A stretch of DNA of 64,000 nucleotides, from the NCBI RefSeq assembly GCF_017897595.1, contig NZ_JAGKIK010000007.1:1-64000 (forward strand). Reading direction: 5' to 3'. The position numbers and the translations under genes are program-made. Below, piece after piece: positions 53,799-62,831 of the stretch (position 1 is the first letter of the stretch; each line of letters starts with the position of its first letter). The stretch is from Aquimarina sp. U1-2 (lineage in GTDB: Bacteria; Bacteroidota; Bacteroidia; Flavobacteriales; Flavobacteriaceae). The notes below the pieces were generated by a model. It did not search any database, was not told where the DNA came from, and worked only from the letters and a program-made list of their open reading frames with translations.

Positions 53799-54311
53799 CT
53801 ACAAATAGCGCTCTTCAATCACTTCAAAATGATGTTTTTGATGACCTTCTAATATATAGCCTACAGCTCGTACACTCATCGAACTTCCACTTGCTTTTCC
53901 AATATTTAAAAGCATTTCACTATCAAAACTTTTAAATAATGCTATTGAGCTATTTCTTACAGCTTCAAAATCATTACTAATTTCATTTGTGCTCAACCTA
54001 TTTGCTCTAGAATTTGGCACATAATCATCCTGATCAAAACCCATGAGGGGTGTCTTGTCATTTCGAGCAAATCGCAGTGCTCTGTATGCAAAAATTCGCT
54101 CGGTATCTATTAAATGTTGTAAGACTTCTGCTATAGTCCACTTTTTATCTGCATAGGCGTAACCTAACTTATCCTCTGGAATTGAATTTACAAAATTTAC
54201 AAATTCTATTTTACTTATCGATAGCCCTTCTACAATATTGGGATGTACAGATTTAGCAATATACATCCCGTAGTAAGGATTAAACTCTTCTTCTTTTAAT
54301 TTGAGCTTCAT
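53799..54311 (-). CDS. DinB family protein
   Basis: A 170-residue DinB-like four-helix bundle: MKLKLKEEEFNPYYGMYIAKSVHPNIVEGLSI, WTIAEVLQHLIDTERIFAYRALRFARND, and GHQKHHFEVIEERYL with His residues of the metal site. I chose the start at 54311; the upstream frame (from 54389) has no matching sequence. DinB proteins often bind metal and may act in thiol transfer, unknown here. The ATG lies inside a perfect 23-bp inverted repeat. Confidence 0.85.
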   Translation of the reverse strand: MKLKLKEEEFNPYYGMYIAKSVHPNIVEGLSISKIEFVNFVNSIPEDKLGYAYADKKWTIAEVLQHLIDTERIFAYRALRFARNDKTPLMGFDQDDYVPNSRANRLSTNEISNDFEAVRNSSIALFKSFDSEMLLNIGKASGSSMSVRAVGYILEGHQKHHFEVIEERYL

Positions 54312-54369
54312 CTGTTTAATATTTTGTAATTCAATGAAAAATAAGTAATTACAAAATATTAAACAGATG
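54309..54369. promoter_or_regulatory. perfect 23-bp inverted repeat over the dinB start codon
   Basis: The 23 bases at 54309-54331 (starting CATCTGTTTAATATTTTGTA) are the exact reverse complement of 54347-54369, with a 15-nt spacer. In the mRNA read on the minus strand the hairpin would bury the dinB AUG and its upstream region. Neither arm is rich in GC. Confidence 0.85.
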
Positions 54370-54440
54370 TAACCACTTCGTTTTCGCACAAACTTATTTT
54401 AATCATATCGGTAGGGTATGCTGAAAAAAGTTTATGCTCA

Positions 54441-54556
54441 TTTCATACGCTTAACTATTTTTAATTTTCTGAAAACAAGATAATTAAAAAATTGAGAACG
54501 TAAGTTACCACTACGCTCTCCCGTTAAAAATTTTATTATTATTCCCTTCATGTAGG
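54441..54556 (-). promoter_or_regulatory. leader module with terminator-like hairpin, copy 2
   Basis: About 80% identical by eye to 28684-28800. On the minus strand: GAGAGCGTA (54512-54520), 9-nt loop, TACGTTCTC (54494-54502), then AATTTTTTAATT. It ends in AAGCGTATGAAATGA, so the ATG here opens only a two-codon vestige. It lies about 130 nt upstream of dinB, reading towards it. Confidence 0.6.
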
Positions 54557-54594
54557 GTATGTATTAATGTGAAGTGAACTTAAGAAAATTTATA

Positions 54595-54744
54595 TGAATA
54601 TCCCTAATTTAATCGAAACGATTTGCGTCAAGCTGAACTCGTTTCAGCTTCTCATCTCAATGTACTGAAAATAAACTTAATGAAGTCCTGAAATGAATTC
54701 AGGATGACTTCTCAGTTAAATTTTAGGTTTAATAACGGACAATC
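54595..54744 (+). repeat. dispersed palindromic element, copy C (150 bp)
   Basis: Third copy, starting TGAATATCCCTAATTTAATC, with AAGCTGAACTCGTTTCAGCT and CCTGAAATGAATTCAGGATG, and ending TTTTAGGTTTAATAACGGAC then AATC. It lacks about 23 bp of the internal arm found in copies A and B. Confidence 0.85.
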
Positions 54745-54801
54745 AATAAAATTTACTAACTATCTTCTACATTATATAATGAAAACTAAATTTTTTTAGT
54801 T

Positions 54802-55917
54802 CTATTTATTAGGGATTAAAGTTCGGGTTTTTGCTTCATAATCTATATATCCTTCTTCACCGGGTGTATAAAAAGTATCTTCATCCCAATCAGTTGTAGT
54901 TTTTCCCTCTCTAAAACGCCCAACCAAGTCGGGATTTGAAATAAATAGTTTTCCAAAGGATACGAGATCAGCATCACCATCTTGGATAACTTTTTCAGCA
55001 TTATCCCGATCAAAACCAGAGTTAATCATTAGTGTTCCTGTGTACTTTTTACGATATCTTTTAGCTATATGTTCTTCAGCATGCGGAACATCAGACACAT
55101 CATTAAAAGGTTCTGATAAATGAATATAGGCAAGATTGTACTCTTTATCCAAGCGTTCTATGATATAATCAAAAGTAGGTATTGTCTCTTTATCTAACGT
55201 AGTACCAAATATATTATGTAATGAAGGATTGAAACGAGCTCCTATCCTATTTTCTGGAACTACTTGTTTTACAGCTTCTAAAACTTCAAAAAAGAATCGT
55301 GCTCGATTTTCGCGGCTACCTCCATATTGATCCTCTCGGGTATTACTGGTTTGATTAAAAAATTGATGAAACAAATATCCATTTGAAGAGTGTATTTCTA
55401 CTCCATCAAAGCCTGCTTCGATAGCATTTTTTGCAGCTTGTTTAAAATCATTGACTGTAATTTTAATTTCTTCGAGGGTCATCGCTTTAGGAGTAACAGT
55501 ATCTTTAAAGCCATCTTGGGTATATGCTTGCGCGTTGGGATTTATAGCTGAAGGTGCTAAGGGTAAATCTCCATCATGAAAATCTGGATGCGACATGCGA
55601 CCCACATGCCATAATTGAATAAATATTCGACCACCGGCATCGTGCACTGCTTTGGTTACTTTTTTCCATCCATCTACTTGATCTTGAGAATGAATCCCAG
55701 CTGTATTAATGTATCCAACAGCTTTTTTTGAGACCTGTGATCCTTCAGTAATTAAAAGTCCCGCTGTTGCTCGTTGTGCATAATATTCGGCATGCAATGC
55801 TGTAGCCGCATTTTCATTATTTACAGCACGATTTCTAGTCATTGGTGCCATCACTACACGATTAGGTAATTCTAAATCCCCCATTTTGTGAGAGGATAAT
55901 AATTTCATCTCTTTCAT
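54802..55917 (-). CDS. alkene reductase, old yellow enzyme family
   Basis: An FMN-dependent NAD(P)H ene-reductase of 371 residues (NemA/OYE-like). LPNRVVMAPMTRNRAVN is the FMN-binding start; IFIQLWHVGRMSHPDF, VEIHSSNGYLFHQFFNQTSNTREDQYGGSRENRARF and LINSGFDRDNAEKVIQDGDADLVSFGKLFISNPDL follow. The substrate is unknown; such enzymes act on unsaturated carbonyls and nitro compounds. It stands alone. Confidence 0.94.
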   Translation of the reverse strand: MKEMKLLSSHKMGDLELPNRVVMAPMTRNRAVNNENAATALHAEYYAQRATAGLLITEGSQVSKKAVGYINTAGIHSQDQVDGWKKVTKAVHDAGGRIFIQLWHVGRMSHPDFHDGDLPLAPSAINPNAQAYTQDGFKDTVTPKAMTLEEIKITVNDFKQAAKNAIEAGFDGVEIHSSNGYLFHQFFNQTSNTREDQYGGSRENRARFFFEVLEAVKQVVPENRIGARFNPSLHNIFGTTLDKETIPTFDYIIERLDKEYNLAYIHLSEPFNDVSDVPHAEEHIAKRYRKKYTGTLMINSGFDRDNAEKVIQDGDADLVSFGKLFISNPDLVGRFREGKTTTDWDEDTFYTPGEEGYIDYEAKTRTLIPNK

Positions 55918-56502
55918 ACAAATAATTTATATTTAACTTTTTGATTTTAATTTTTTTAGCCGTATCGTGTAATTTTTTAAATCTGCGCCGATTTTATTTC
56001 AGCATCTCATAACAACGCGCTTTTTGATATTCGTAAACTCTATCCTTGAAAGCCAGTCTGCACCAAATTTGTTTTTAAGTAAACTCATCGTGAGCATTTA
56101 TCCTGAATTGTGTAAATATTCAAACATCATCTTAAAATATACACTACAAAAGAAAAAAAATAAATATTTAAATATGTGCTGATATACTATTTGTATTGAC
56201 TCGTATTTCTATCAATCATTTTTACAGAAGTTAGAATACAACCTTACAAAATTTGTCGTTGATATCTAACGTACATTACAAATCATAAAACGATATAGAA
56301 AGCTTTATAGTTAGCCTTTTACAATCAACATGCGTAGTTTGTTGAAAATGAATGTATCCTCAATACATATTCGCCTGGCGTACAGGCATATTATTTTTTT
56401 ATAGTAGAATAAAACATTCAAGTCAGCACTCTGTTTACAGTATTTTTACGAAATACCTAACACGGTGTTCTACAAAAAATTTTATCTTTAGGAAAATATA
56501 TT
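55918..56502. other. 585-bp intergenic region
   Basis: No open frame worth calling. AT-rich sequence with a weak TATCTTTA -7-like box about 13 nt before the FRG gene ATG. No RNA gene recognised. Confidence 0.5.
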
Positions 56503-57171
56503 ATGGAGATCATAGCCATTAAGAAATTCGATGAATTACTTGAAACCTTTGAAAGTCAAAAACCCGGTCAGAATTTTGTTTATCGTGGGGCCTCCAAAAC
56601 CTCATATGAACTCATTACCTCACTTGGGCGATGTGAATCTGCTATGGGTAAGCCTATAGAGCGACTAGAAGCAAGACTAATCAAACTTTTTAAAGAATCA
56701 TCTATACCCTATTTAGAACATAAGCCTGATAATGAGCTGGAATGGCTAGCTGTAGCACAGCATTATGGCCTCCCTACTAGATTACTGGATTGGAGTTACA
56801 ATCCTTTGGTTTCTACCTATTTTGCTGTAGAATCTAATCCAGAATGTGATAGTGCAGTTTATATCCTATCTGGTTGTTCTACTATACAAGACCCTAATAA
56901 AACAAATCCCTACAAGCTTAATAAGGTGTATAAATACAGGCCCCCATATATCTCGGCTAGAATTCAAAATCAAGCAGGTTTATTTACAATACACCATACC
57001 CCGGATATACCTTTTGAGCATGAAAAATTGAAAAAAGTGATCATCCCTAAACAGCTAAAATCTGTGATCAAACGTACTTTATTTAAATATGGGATAAATC
57101 TCAGACTATTATATCCAGGTCTAGAAGGCGTGGCAAGAGATTTAAAGTGGTTAGAGACAAAAGTCTATTAA
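56503..57171 (+). CDS. FRG domain-containing protein
   Basis: A 222-residue protein consisting of the FRG domain: FVYRGASKTSYELITSLGRC and LEWLAVAQHYGLPTRLLDWSYNPLVSTYFAVES, the hallmark QHYGxPTRLLDW with the preceding RG. FRG domains of unknown chemistry occur as stand-alone proteins and in toxin or defence-like contexts. Here there is no partner gene in defence families: neighbours are an OYE reductase and a small orphan gene. I assign no function. Confidence 0.88.
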   Translation: MEIIAIKKFDELLETFESQKPGQNFVYRGASKTSYELITSLGRCESAMGKPIERLEARLIKLFKESSIPYLEHKPDNELEWLAVAQHYGLPTRLLDWSYNPLVSTYFAVESNPECDSAVYILSGCSTIQDPNKTNPYKLNKVYKYRPPYISARIQNQAGLFTIHHTPDIPFEHEKLKKVIIPKQLKSVIKRTLFKYGINLRLLYPGLEGVARDLKWLETKVY

Positions 57172-57346
57172 TTAGCTTTACCTTAGTTTTAGTAATGAAC
57201 TATCCCCCGGGTATAGCCGTCTGGATATTAAAACAAGGATTACTTTACTTTGATAATTAAGAAACTAAATTATCTTTTGTTTTGGCTTTTGGTTCTATAA
57301 GCCTTAGGGTTGCTTTTTATTTTGAGGTATAAGCGAAAAAGGGCAA

Positions 57347-57374
57347 TCCTGCCATCCGCCAGGTAGGCAGGTTT
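57347..57374. repeat. short palindrome CCTGCC/GGCAGG
   Basis: CCTGCCATCCGCCAGGTAGG then CAGG forms a small hairpin-type repeat downstream of the FRG gene. It is followed by a 30-bp word shared with 63177-63206. Confidence 0.55.
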
Positions 57375-57377
57375 TAA

Positions 57378-57407
57378 TGAGTAATTTTAAAATGGAAGTG
57401 GTATTAT
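57378..57407 (+). repeat. 30-bp dispersed word, copy 1
   Basis: TGAGTAATTTTAAAATGGAA followed by GTGGTATTAT. The reverse complement occurs at 63177-63206 with one mismatch. Confidence 0.7.
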
Positions 57408-57465
57408 TTGGATAAATAGTTAGTTTTCTGTAGTTTAGAGCACCCTTTATCAAAATAAACTGCTT

Positions 57466-57717
57466 ATGCACAAAATTACTTTGGAGCAACAATTTAATGC
57501 TCGACAATTAGACCTGAAATATAAGGATATCTGGAATCGTGGTATTCACTTATTCACTATAGACGATAAAAATCGTGATTTTCAATATAGTATTTTCTAT
57601 ATTGATCTCTTATTCGCAGAGGTTATCTATAATAAACTAACAGGAGATATTATTACCATAAAAAGCTTTGCTGATAAAGCAAAAATTATGTTTTATTTAA
57701 GGGAAGATTTTTCTTAG
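57466..57717 (+). CDS. small hypothetical protein (83 aa)
   Basis: An 83-residue frame MHKITLEQQFNARQLDLKYKDIWNRGIHLF to FADKAKIMFYLREDFS, with codon use like its neighbours and plausible globular composition. I do not recognise the family. It lies between the FRG gene and the convergent EamA transporter. Kept because the sequence has no repeats and no competing reading frame on the other strand. Confidence 0.5.
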   Translation: MHKITLEQQFNARQLDLKYKDIWNRGIHLFTIDDKNRDFQYSIFYIDLLFAEVIYNKLTGDIITIKSFADKAKIMFYLREDFS

Positions 57718-57806
57718 ACTACAAAAATAATGAACATAATTGCTGTATTTTTTTCCTTAATTAATCTAGAAATAGATGTAACTAGTTTAAAAATAGAAGT
57801 ATTGTA

Positions 57807-58637
57807 TCAATCATGCCTATACCAAACATTAAGTGTTAAACCGATAATTACTAATACGGCACCGATCAAACTTAAAAACGGGTACGAGTCTGTAAACCAA
57901 AAAACACTAGCAAACATTGTAAAAACTACTTCTACGTATTTTAACGAAACAATACTATGAGTTGCCTGGGACTGAAAAGCTTTTGTCATAAATAACTGTC
58001 CGAAATAACCAAAAACGCCTAAACTTAATAGTAAAACCCATTCTACACCTACTGGCATAGTCCAGTGAAATATTGAAAAAACACCTCCTACTATGACCGA
58101 AATCCACATAAAATAATTCACAATAATCACAGGATGATCTCTATTACCAATTTTATTGATTAAAACATATACCATTCCGCTAAATACTGCAGAGGTTAGT
58201 ACCAAAATTAAGCCCAGAGTATTCATATTGGTATCAAAGCCTTTAATCATTACTACTCCCATAAAAGCAATAAAAAAGAATAACCATTGTACGGACTTAA
58301 CCCGTTGTTTTAAGAAAAAAACTGCCAAAATAGTTGCAAATATAGGGGCGGTATAACGAAGTGACACGGCAGAACCGATTGGTAAATATGCTATCGACAT
58401 AAAAAACAACCCCATTGAGGTAACGCCTGCCAGTCCTCTTAAAATTAATAAGCTTATCTGATTTCCTAAAATAGGAATTTTATGCCATAGCAAATAGCTC
58501 ATCGTAAAAAAAAGAGAACCGAAAGCTCGAAAAAAAACGAGTTGTCCACCTCCAAAATGCGATAGGTACTTCACCATTATATTCATTGCCGTAAATGATA
58601 CAGCACTTAAAAGCATAAAATAAATGGCATTTTTCAT
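57807..58637 (-). CDS. EamA/DMT family transporter
   Basis: A 276-residue drug/metabolite transporter with two EamA repeats, each about five membrane helices: MKNAIYFMLLSAVSFTAMNIMVKYL and GLILVLTSAVFSGMVYVLINKIGNRDH mark the repeats. Substrate unknown; exporters of metabolites or amino acids belong here. No operon partner is evident apart from a small frame 48 nt upstream. Confidence 0.92.
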   Translation of the reverse strand: MKNAIYFMLLSAVSFTAMNIMVKYLSHFGGGQLVFFRAFGSLFFTMSYLLWHKIPILGNQISLLILRGLAGVTSMGLFFMSIAYLPIGSAVSLRYTAPIFATILAVFFLKQRVKSVQWLFFFIAFMGVVMIKGFDTNMNTLGLILVLTSAVFSGMVYVLINKIGNRDHPVIIVNYFMWISVIVGGVFSIFHWTMPVGVEWVLLLSLGVFGYFGQLFMTKAFQSQATHSIVSLKYVEVVFTMFASVFWFTDSYPFLSLIGAVLVIIGLTLNVWYRHD

Positions 58638-58685
58638 ATAGAGCGAAATAAAAAAGTAAAGGTATAAACAAAAAGTTTCTTCAAG

Positions 58686-58874
58686 TTAATCTATCTGCTT
58701 TATTGCAATTCTAGCCTGGATTGCATAAAATTTATAATTAGATATCACATCTAACGCATGTTGAATAGCTTCTTTGCCTTGTTCAAAATAAAGGCGATCG
58801 ACTATACCAATAAAATCATCTTTGATAACATTGATTGCTTTACCTGTTGGCAAACATTTGATAAGAATTTGCAT
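58686..58874 (-). CDS. small hypothetical protein (62 aa)
   Basis: MQILIKCLPTGKAINVIKDDFIGIVDRLYFEQGKEAIQHALDVISN and YKFYAIQARIAIKQID: a 62-residue frame with balanced composition and some helical character. It precedes the EamA gene on the same strand by 48 nt. I do not recognise it; it could be a real small protein or chance. Confidence 0.4.
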   Translation of the reverse strand: MQILIKCLPTGKAINVIKDDFIGIVDRLYFEQGKEAIQHALDVISNYKFYAIQARIAIKQID

Positions 58875-59225
58875 AGCAAAATGTGAGAAATAACAGCAAA
58901 ATGAATATTAACATTAAATTTACTGATTACTGATGCACCCAAATACTGGAACATAATTTTAAACGTTACTTATGGGATATAGTAAAATTGTAGCATGTAG
59001 ATCAACGTTTTGGTATGATCATAGTATTTAATTATGGATATATTTTAGTATTTTAGTTGTTTAACCTGAATCTGTATCGTGACACAAGCATAATTTATTG
59101 GATAGTAATACATTCTTTATTTTATACTATGCTTTATCACAAACAGCTGAAAATGTTTAAATCATCTGTTGAAAAATAGTGTTTTTAATTTTATTATTTT
59201 CAGTAGACTTATAAATTTTAAATTT
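58875..59225. other. 351-bp intergenic region
   Basis: AT-rich, no recognised gene or RNA. TAAATTTG just at the downstream start is too close to serve as promoter for the start chosen. Confidence 0.5.
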
Positions 59226-60188
59226 GTGAAAAAGCTGTTTCCCCTGCTCCTACTTTTATTGGTACAATTTGCTGTCGGCCAAAAATATAGTGTACGAGAT
59301 AGTGTACTTAATGCTCCTATATCCTATGCTACAATATCTTTTGGAAACGGGAACGGTACTTTTGCTGATGCCGATGGTATGTTCCAATTTTCAAAAAAAT
59401 GGTATCCAGATATTGATTCCCTTTACATTTCGGCTTTGGGATATAAAGAACTGGCGCTATCTACCCTAGACTTACACAAAAACATACTGCTTACTCAAGA
59501 TATATCTCAACTTAATGAGGTTATCATCACTGCAGAAAAGAAAAGAAAGTACAAAACAAAACGACTACCTGCACAAGTGCATAATGACTATTTTAGATGC
59601 TGGCTACCTACAGTAGAATCTGAAATTGCCGTTTTTTTTCCAAAAAGCTCCTTAAATCCCACTAAAATTGCTACCGTACAGCTACCTGTAAAAATTGAAT
59701 CTTCTAATAAAAATTCTTCGAGAGAACAATCATTCTCGACATTGTTTAAAATGCAGTTTTATGGCAATACCAATGGCTTCCCAGATGCACGTTTGCCTTA
59801 TGAAGATATTATTTTTAAAATCACCGATAACGATAAACCTAATTTTGAACTGAACGTTTCAGAATATAAAATATATATTCCCAAAGATGGTATTTTTATT
59901 TCAATACAAGTATTAGGATATGCAGATGAACAAGGTAAACTTCAGCAAACCAAAAAATATCATGAAATAGAAACCAGAAAAGGAATGGTTAAAGTCTCTA
60001 CAACGTTTAGACCTTTACTTCCTTTTACCAATAAGATTGATAATTATAAGACATTTACGCGCCGCATATTCTTTAAAAACAGAACATGGCAGCGATTCGA
60101 CCCTAAATACAGTACTACTAATAATCTTATTAAAAATAATAATACGAATTACGGGATGGGATTAAAGCTACATGTATATAATGAATAA
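59226..60188 (+). CDS. carboxypeptidase-regulatory-like domain secreted protein
   Basis: A 320-residue protein from GTG at 59226 with a clean signal peptide (MKKLFPLLLLLLVQFAVGQ). It is preferred to the in-frame TTG at 59169, which would bury the signal after 19 residues. After cleavage, SVRDSVLNAPISYATISFGNGNGTFADADGMFQFSKKWYPDIDSLYISALGYKELA is the CarboxypepD_reg-like beta domain seen in Bacteroidota surface proteins. The rest (KTKRLPAQVHNDYFRCW to GMGLKLHVYNE) is unassigned. It may be an outer-membrane-associated protein. It is convergent with SulP. Confidence 0.8.
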   Translation: MKKLFPLLLLLLVQFAVGQKYSVRDSVLNAPISYATISFGNGNGTFADADGMFQFSKKWYPDIDSLYISALGYKELALSTLDLHKNILLTQDISQLNEVIITAEKKRKYKTKRLPAQVHNDYFRCWLPTVESEIAVFFPKSSLNPTKIATVQLPVKIESSNKNSSREQSFSTLFKMQFYGNTNGFPDARLPYEDIIFKITDNDKPNFELNVSEYKIYIPKDGIFISIQVLGYADEQGKLQQTKKYHEIETRKGMVKVSTTFRPLLPFTNKIDNYKTFTRRIFFKNRTWQRFDPKYSTTNNLIKNNNTNYGMGLKLHVYNE

Positions 60189-60200
60189 CTAATATAACCT

Positions 60201-61814
60201 TCAATCGAGAAAAGATCTTCGTTTTTGATTAAACTGTACGGCAGCTTCATGTTTCACTTCGTGAGTAATCTTATTTTCTGCATATCCCACGGCATCAGCT
60301 ATTGTTAAGAAATAATGATCAATACCCAACTTATCTGTAAAACCAGATCGCTTTAAAAAATCCCGTACCGGTCCAATCGTACCCACAATTAACAATTGAA
60401 TGTGTACATTGGTAAGGTATTCATAGATATCTTCCAATACATGCAAACCGGTACTGTCTATATCATGCATGTTGGTATTATCAAGAATTAAAAATTTTGG
60501 TAACTCAGTACGTTTAGAAAGGTACTGTTGAACTGTATCTTTAAAATAACTGGCATTACCAAAATACAATTGATTGTCAAAACGAATAATAAGATACTTT
60601 TTTGACTGAATGGCATTTGGGAATCGATCAATATTACGATAATACAGCGTCTCTGGAATATTTACTAACTCTGCTATATGCGGACGAGAACTATAATATT
60701 GCAGAAATAAAAACGAAAGAAGTACTCCGATAAAAATTCCTCGTTCGACTCCCAAGATTAGAGTTCCTAAAAATGTAATCATCATTACTATAAAATCCCG
60801 TCGCTTAAGTTTAAAAAGATGCTTGGCTCCATTAAAATTAATCAACCCAAATACAGATACCAATATAATTGCCGAGAGAACGGCCTTTGGGATATAATAA
60901 AAAAGCGAAGTGAGAAATAACAAAGACAAAAATACGATACTAGAAGTGACCAGTGAGGATATGGTGGTTTTTGCACCTGCCTCGTCATTAATTGCTGTTC
61001 GGCTATAACTTCCTGATGAGGGTACTGCCTGAAATAGTGAACCTACTACCTTGGCAATCCCCAAGGCAAACAATTCTTGATTGGGTTTAAGTACATGATC
61101 TCGATTTTTCATTTCCATAGATTTTGCAATACCCATACTACCCACATATCCGATAAAGGTAATCGTAAGCACCGCTGGAAGCAATGCTACTATAGTATCG
61201 TAATCAATCGAAGGAATATCGAAAGACGGCAATCCGCTTGGAACATCCCCAATTATAGCCACTCCTTTATCATGTAATTTAAAAACATATGTTACTAGTG
61301 TTGTGACCACCAAAATAGATAGCGCACCAGGAAAAGAACTTCTCCACCGTTTCAACAAAACGATTGCTAGTATTGAAAAAAGACATATCAACAATGTTAT
61401 CAAGTTCGAATGTGCAATATTTTGGATTACATATCCTAATATTTCATATGCATGTCTCAAATTTGGAACATCAAGACCAAAACCCTCCTCTAGTTGAGAA
61501 ATGATAATAAGTATTGCAGCCGCAGAAATAAATCCCGAGATTACGGGTTGAGCAATCAGATTCACCAAAAAACCCATCCTTAAAACACTCATTACAATCT
61601 GTAATACCCCTGTAAGCAAACTTGTTATGATCGCCAGTTCTACGAATCTATCTGTAAATGGATCTGCTATTTGGCTTACACCACTCATAACCAAAATAGC
61701 AGTAACTGCCACAGGCCCAATACTTAATTGTCTCGATGTTCCAAAAAACGCATATAATACCAAAGGTAACAAACAAGAGTATAAACCATAGATTGGAGGT
61801 ACTCCCATAAGCAA
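60201..61814 (-). CDS. SulP family anion transporter with STAS domain
   Basis: A SulP transporter, probably for sulfate or another inorganic anion; the C-terminal STAS domain is about 430-537 (FLILDNTNMHDIDSTGLHVLEDIYEYLT). The coordinates start at TTG 61814, but the same frame is open to 62000 and encodes the conserved SulP N-terminus (KNLYKIVPILQLFFTNQYNL, FKKDSIAGITVGVILIPQ, AIAYALLMGVPP), with no ATG, GTG or TTG before 61814. So either a non-canonical start is used, or the start was mutated. A -7-like box TACTTTTG lies at 62007-62014. Divergent from a TSUP gene. Confidence 0.88.
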   Translation of the reverse strand: MLMGVPPIYGLYSCLLPLVLYAFFGTSRQLSIGPVAVTAILVMSGVSQIADPFTDRFVELAIITSLLTGVLQIVMSVLRMGFLVNLIAQPVISGFISAAAILIIISQLEEGFGLDVPNLRHAYEILGYVIQNIAHSNLITLLICLFSILAIVLLKRWRSSFPGALSILVVTTLVTYVFKLHDKGVAIIGDVPSGLPSFDIPSIDYDTIVALLPAVLTITFIGYVGSMGIAKSMEMKNRDHVLKPNQELFALGIAKVVGSLFQAVPSSGSYSRTAINDEAGAKTTISSLVTSSIVFLSLLFLTSLFYYIPKAVLSAIILVSVFGLINFNGAKHLFKLKRRDFIVMMITFLGTLILGVERGIFIGVLLSFLFLQYYSSRPHIAELVNIPETLYYRNIDRFPNAIQSKKYLIIRFDNQLYFGNASYFKDTVQQYLSKRTELPKFLILDNTNMHDIDSTGLHVLEDIYEYLTNVHIQLLIVGTIGPVRDFLKRSGFTDKLGIDHYFLTIADAVGYAENKITHEVKHEAAVQFNQKRRSFLD

Positions 61815-62006
61815 AGCATAAGCAATAGCTTGCGGAATTAATATAACGCCAACAGTAATACCAGCGATACTATCCTTTTTAAATGTAGATAGATTGTACT
61901 GATTTGTAAAAAACAGTTGAAGAATAGGAACTATTTTGTATAGATTTTTGACTTTAGTATTCTTTGAAGTTGATTTCGTAAAGCTACGACAGTTCCCTAT
62001 TTATGC

Positions 62007-62014
62007 CAAAAGTA
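62007..62014 (-). promoter_or_regulatory. -7-like box TACTTTTG upstream of SulP
   Basis: Matches TAnnTTTG on the minus strand, but no TTTG is found about 20 nt upstream. Transcription would begin near 62000, just at the start of the open SulP frame. Confidence 0.4.
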
Positions 62015-62048
62015 TTTCTATTTGCCATATTTATGTCATGCATTTATT

Positions 62049-62056
62049 TATTTTTG
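62049..62056 (+). promoter_or_regulatory. -7 box TATTTTTG upstream of the TSUP gene
   Basis: TATTTTTG at 62049-62056 is 20 nt before the ATG at 62076; TTTG at 62021-62024 precedes it with a 24-nt spacing, a little long. Confidence 0.45.
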
Positions 62057-62075
62057 AAACCTTATATAATCTATT

Positions 62076-62831
62076 ATGGATGAAATCACACTTTTCCTTT
62101 TACTTGCAATCTTAGGTTTTGTAGCCGGTATCGTTAATACTCTTGCGGGAGGTGGTTCATTACTCACCTTGCCCATGCTAATTTTTATGGGATTACCTCC
62201 TGCTGTAGCCAATGGTACCAATCGTATAGGGATTTTAGTTCAGGGGATAACCTCTATAGCAGGTTTTAAAAGTAAAGGGATACAACCTTCAGTTTTTGGA
62301 GTATACTTAGGGATTTCCGCGCTAATCGGTTCGATTATTGGTGCTCAAATTGCTGTTGATATCAAAGGAGAAACCTTCAATAAAGTGCTTGCCATCATTA
62401 TGGTGATGGTTGTTTTTTTTATGGTGTTCAAACCTAAACTGAACATCGAGAATGTAAAAGAACGCACACACGGCAAGTATTTATGGCTATCTTTGGTAAT
62501 TTTCTTCTTTATTGGAATTTACGGAGGTTTTATACAAGCCGGTGTAGGTATTTTTATACTCCTAGCCCTTACCTCTATCAATACTACCAATCTGATTAGT
62601 GCTAATGCTATAAAAGTTTTGGTGGTATGTATTTATACCATTGGGGCTCTTGTTATCTTTATATACAACGAACATATTAATTATTTGTATGGTATAGTTC
62701 TCGCCACAGGCAACGCTACAGGAGGTTGGATTGCCAGTAGATGGGCTGTTAAAAAGGGTGATGGTATAGTAAAAGTTTTTCTCATTATCATGGTCATTGC
62801 GATGGCCGTGAAATTATGGTTTGATAGCTAA
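62076..62831 (+). CDS. TSUP (TauE/SafE) family sulfite/organosulfur transporter
   Basis: A 251-residue membrane protein with about eight helices and the TSUP repeats: ILGFVAGIVNTLAGGGSLLTLPMLIFMGLPPAVANGTNRIG, and YGGFIQAGVGIFILLALTSI. The family exports sulfite, sulfoacetate or related anions. Divergent from a SulP gene, which supports a role in sulfur anion transport, by context only. Confidence 0.92.
   Translation: MDEITLFLLLAILGFVAGIVNTLAGGGSLLTLPMLIFMGLPPAVANGTNRIGILVQGITSIAGFKSKGIQPSVFGVYLGISALIGSIIGAQIAVDIKGETFNKVLAIIMVMVVFFMVFKPKLNIENVKERTHGKYLWLSLVIFFFIGIYGGFIQAGVGIFILLALTSINTTNLISANAIKVLVVCIYTIGALVIFIYNEHINYLYGIVLATGNATGGWIASRWAVKKGDGIVKVFLIIMVIAMAVKLWFDS

Noticed and set aside
57730-57960. 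Plus-strand open frame opposite the EamA transporter end
   Set aside because: It overlaps the real transporter on the other strand and matches no known pattern.
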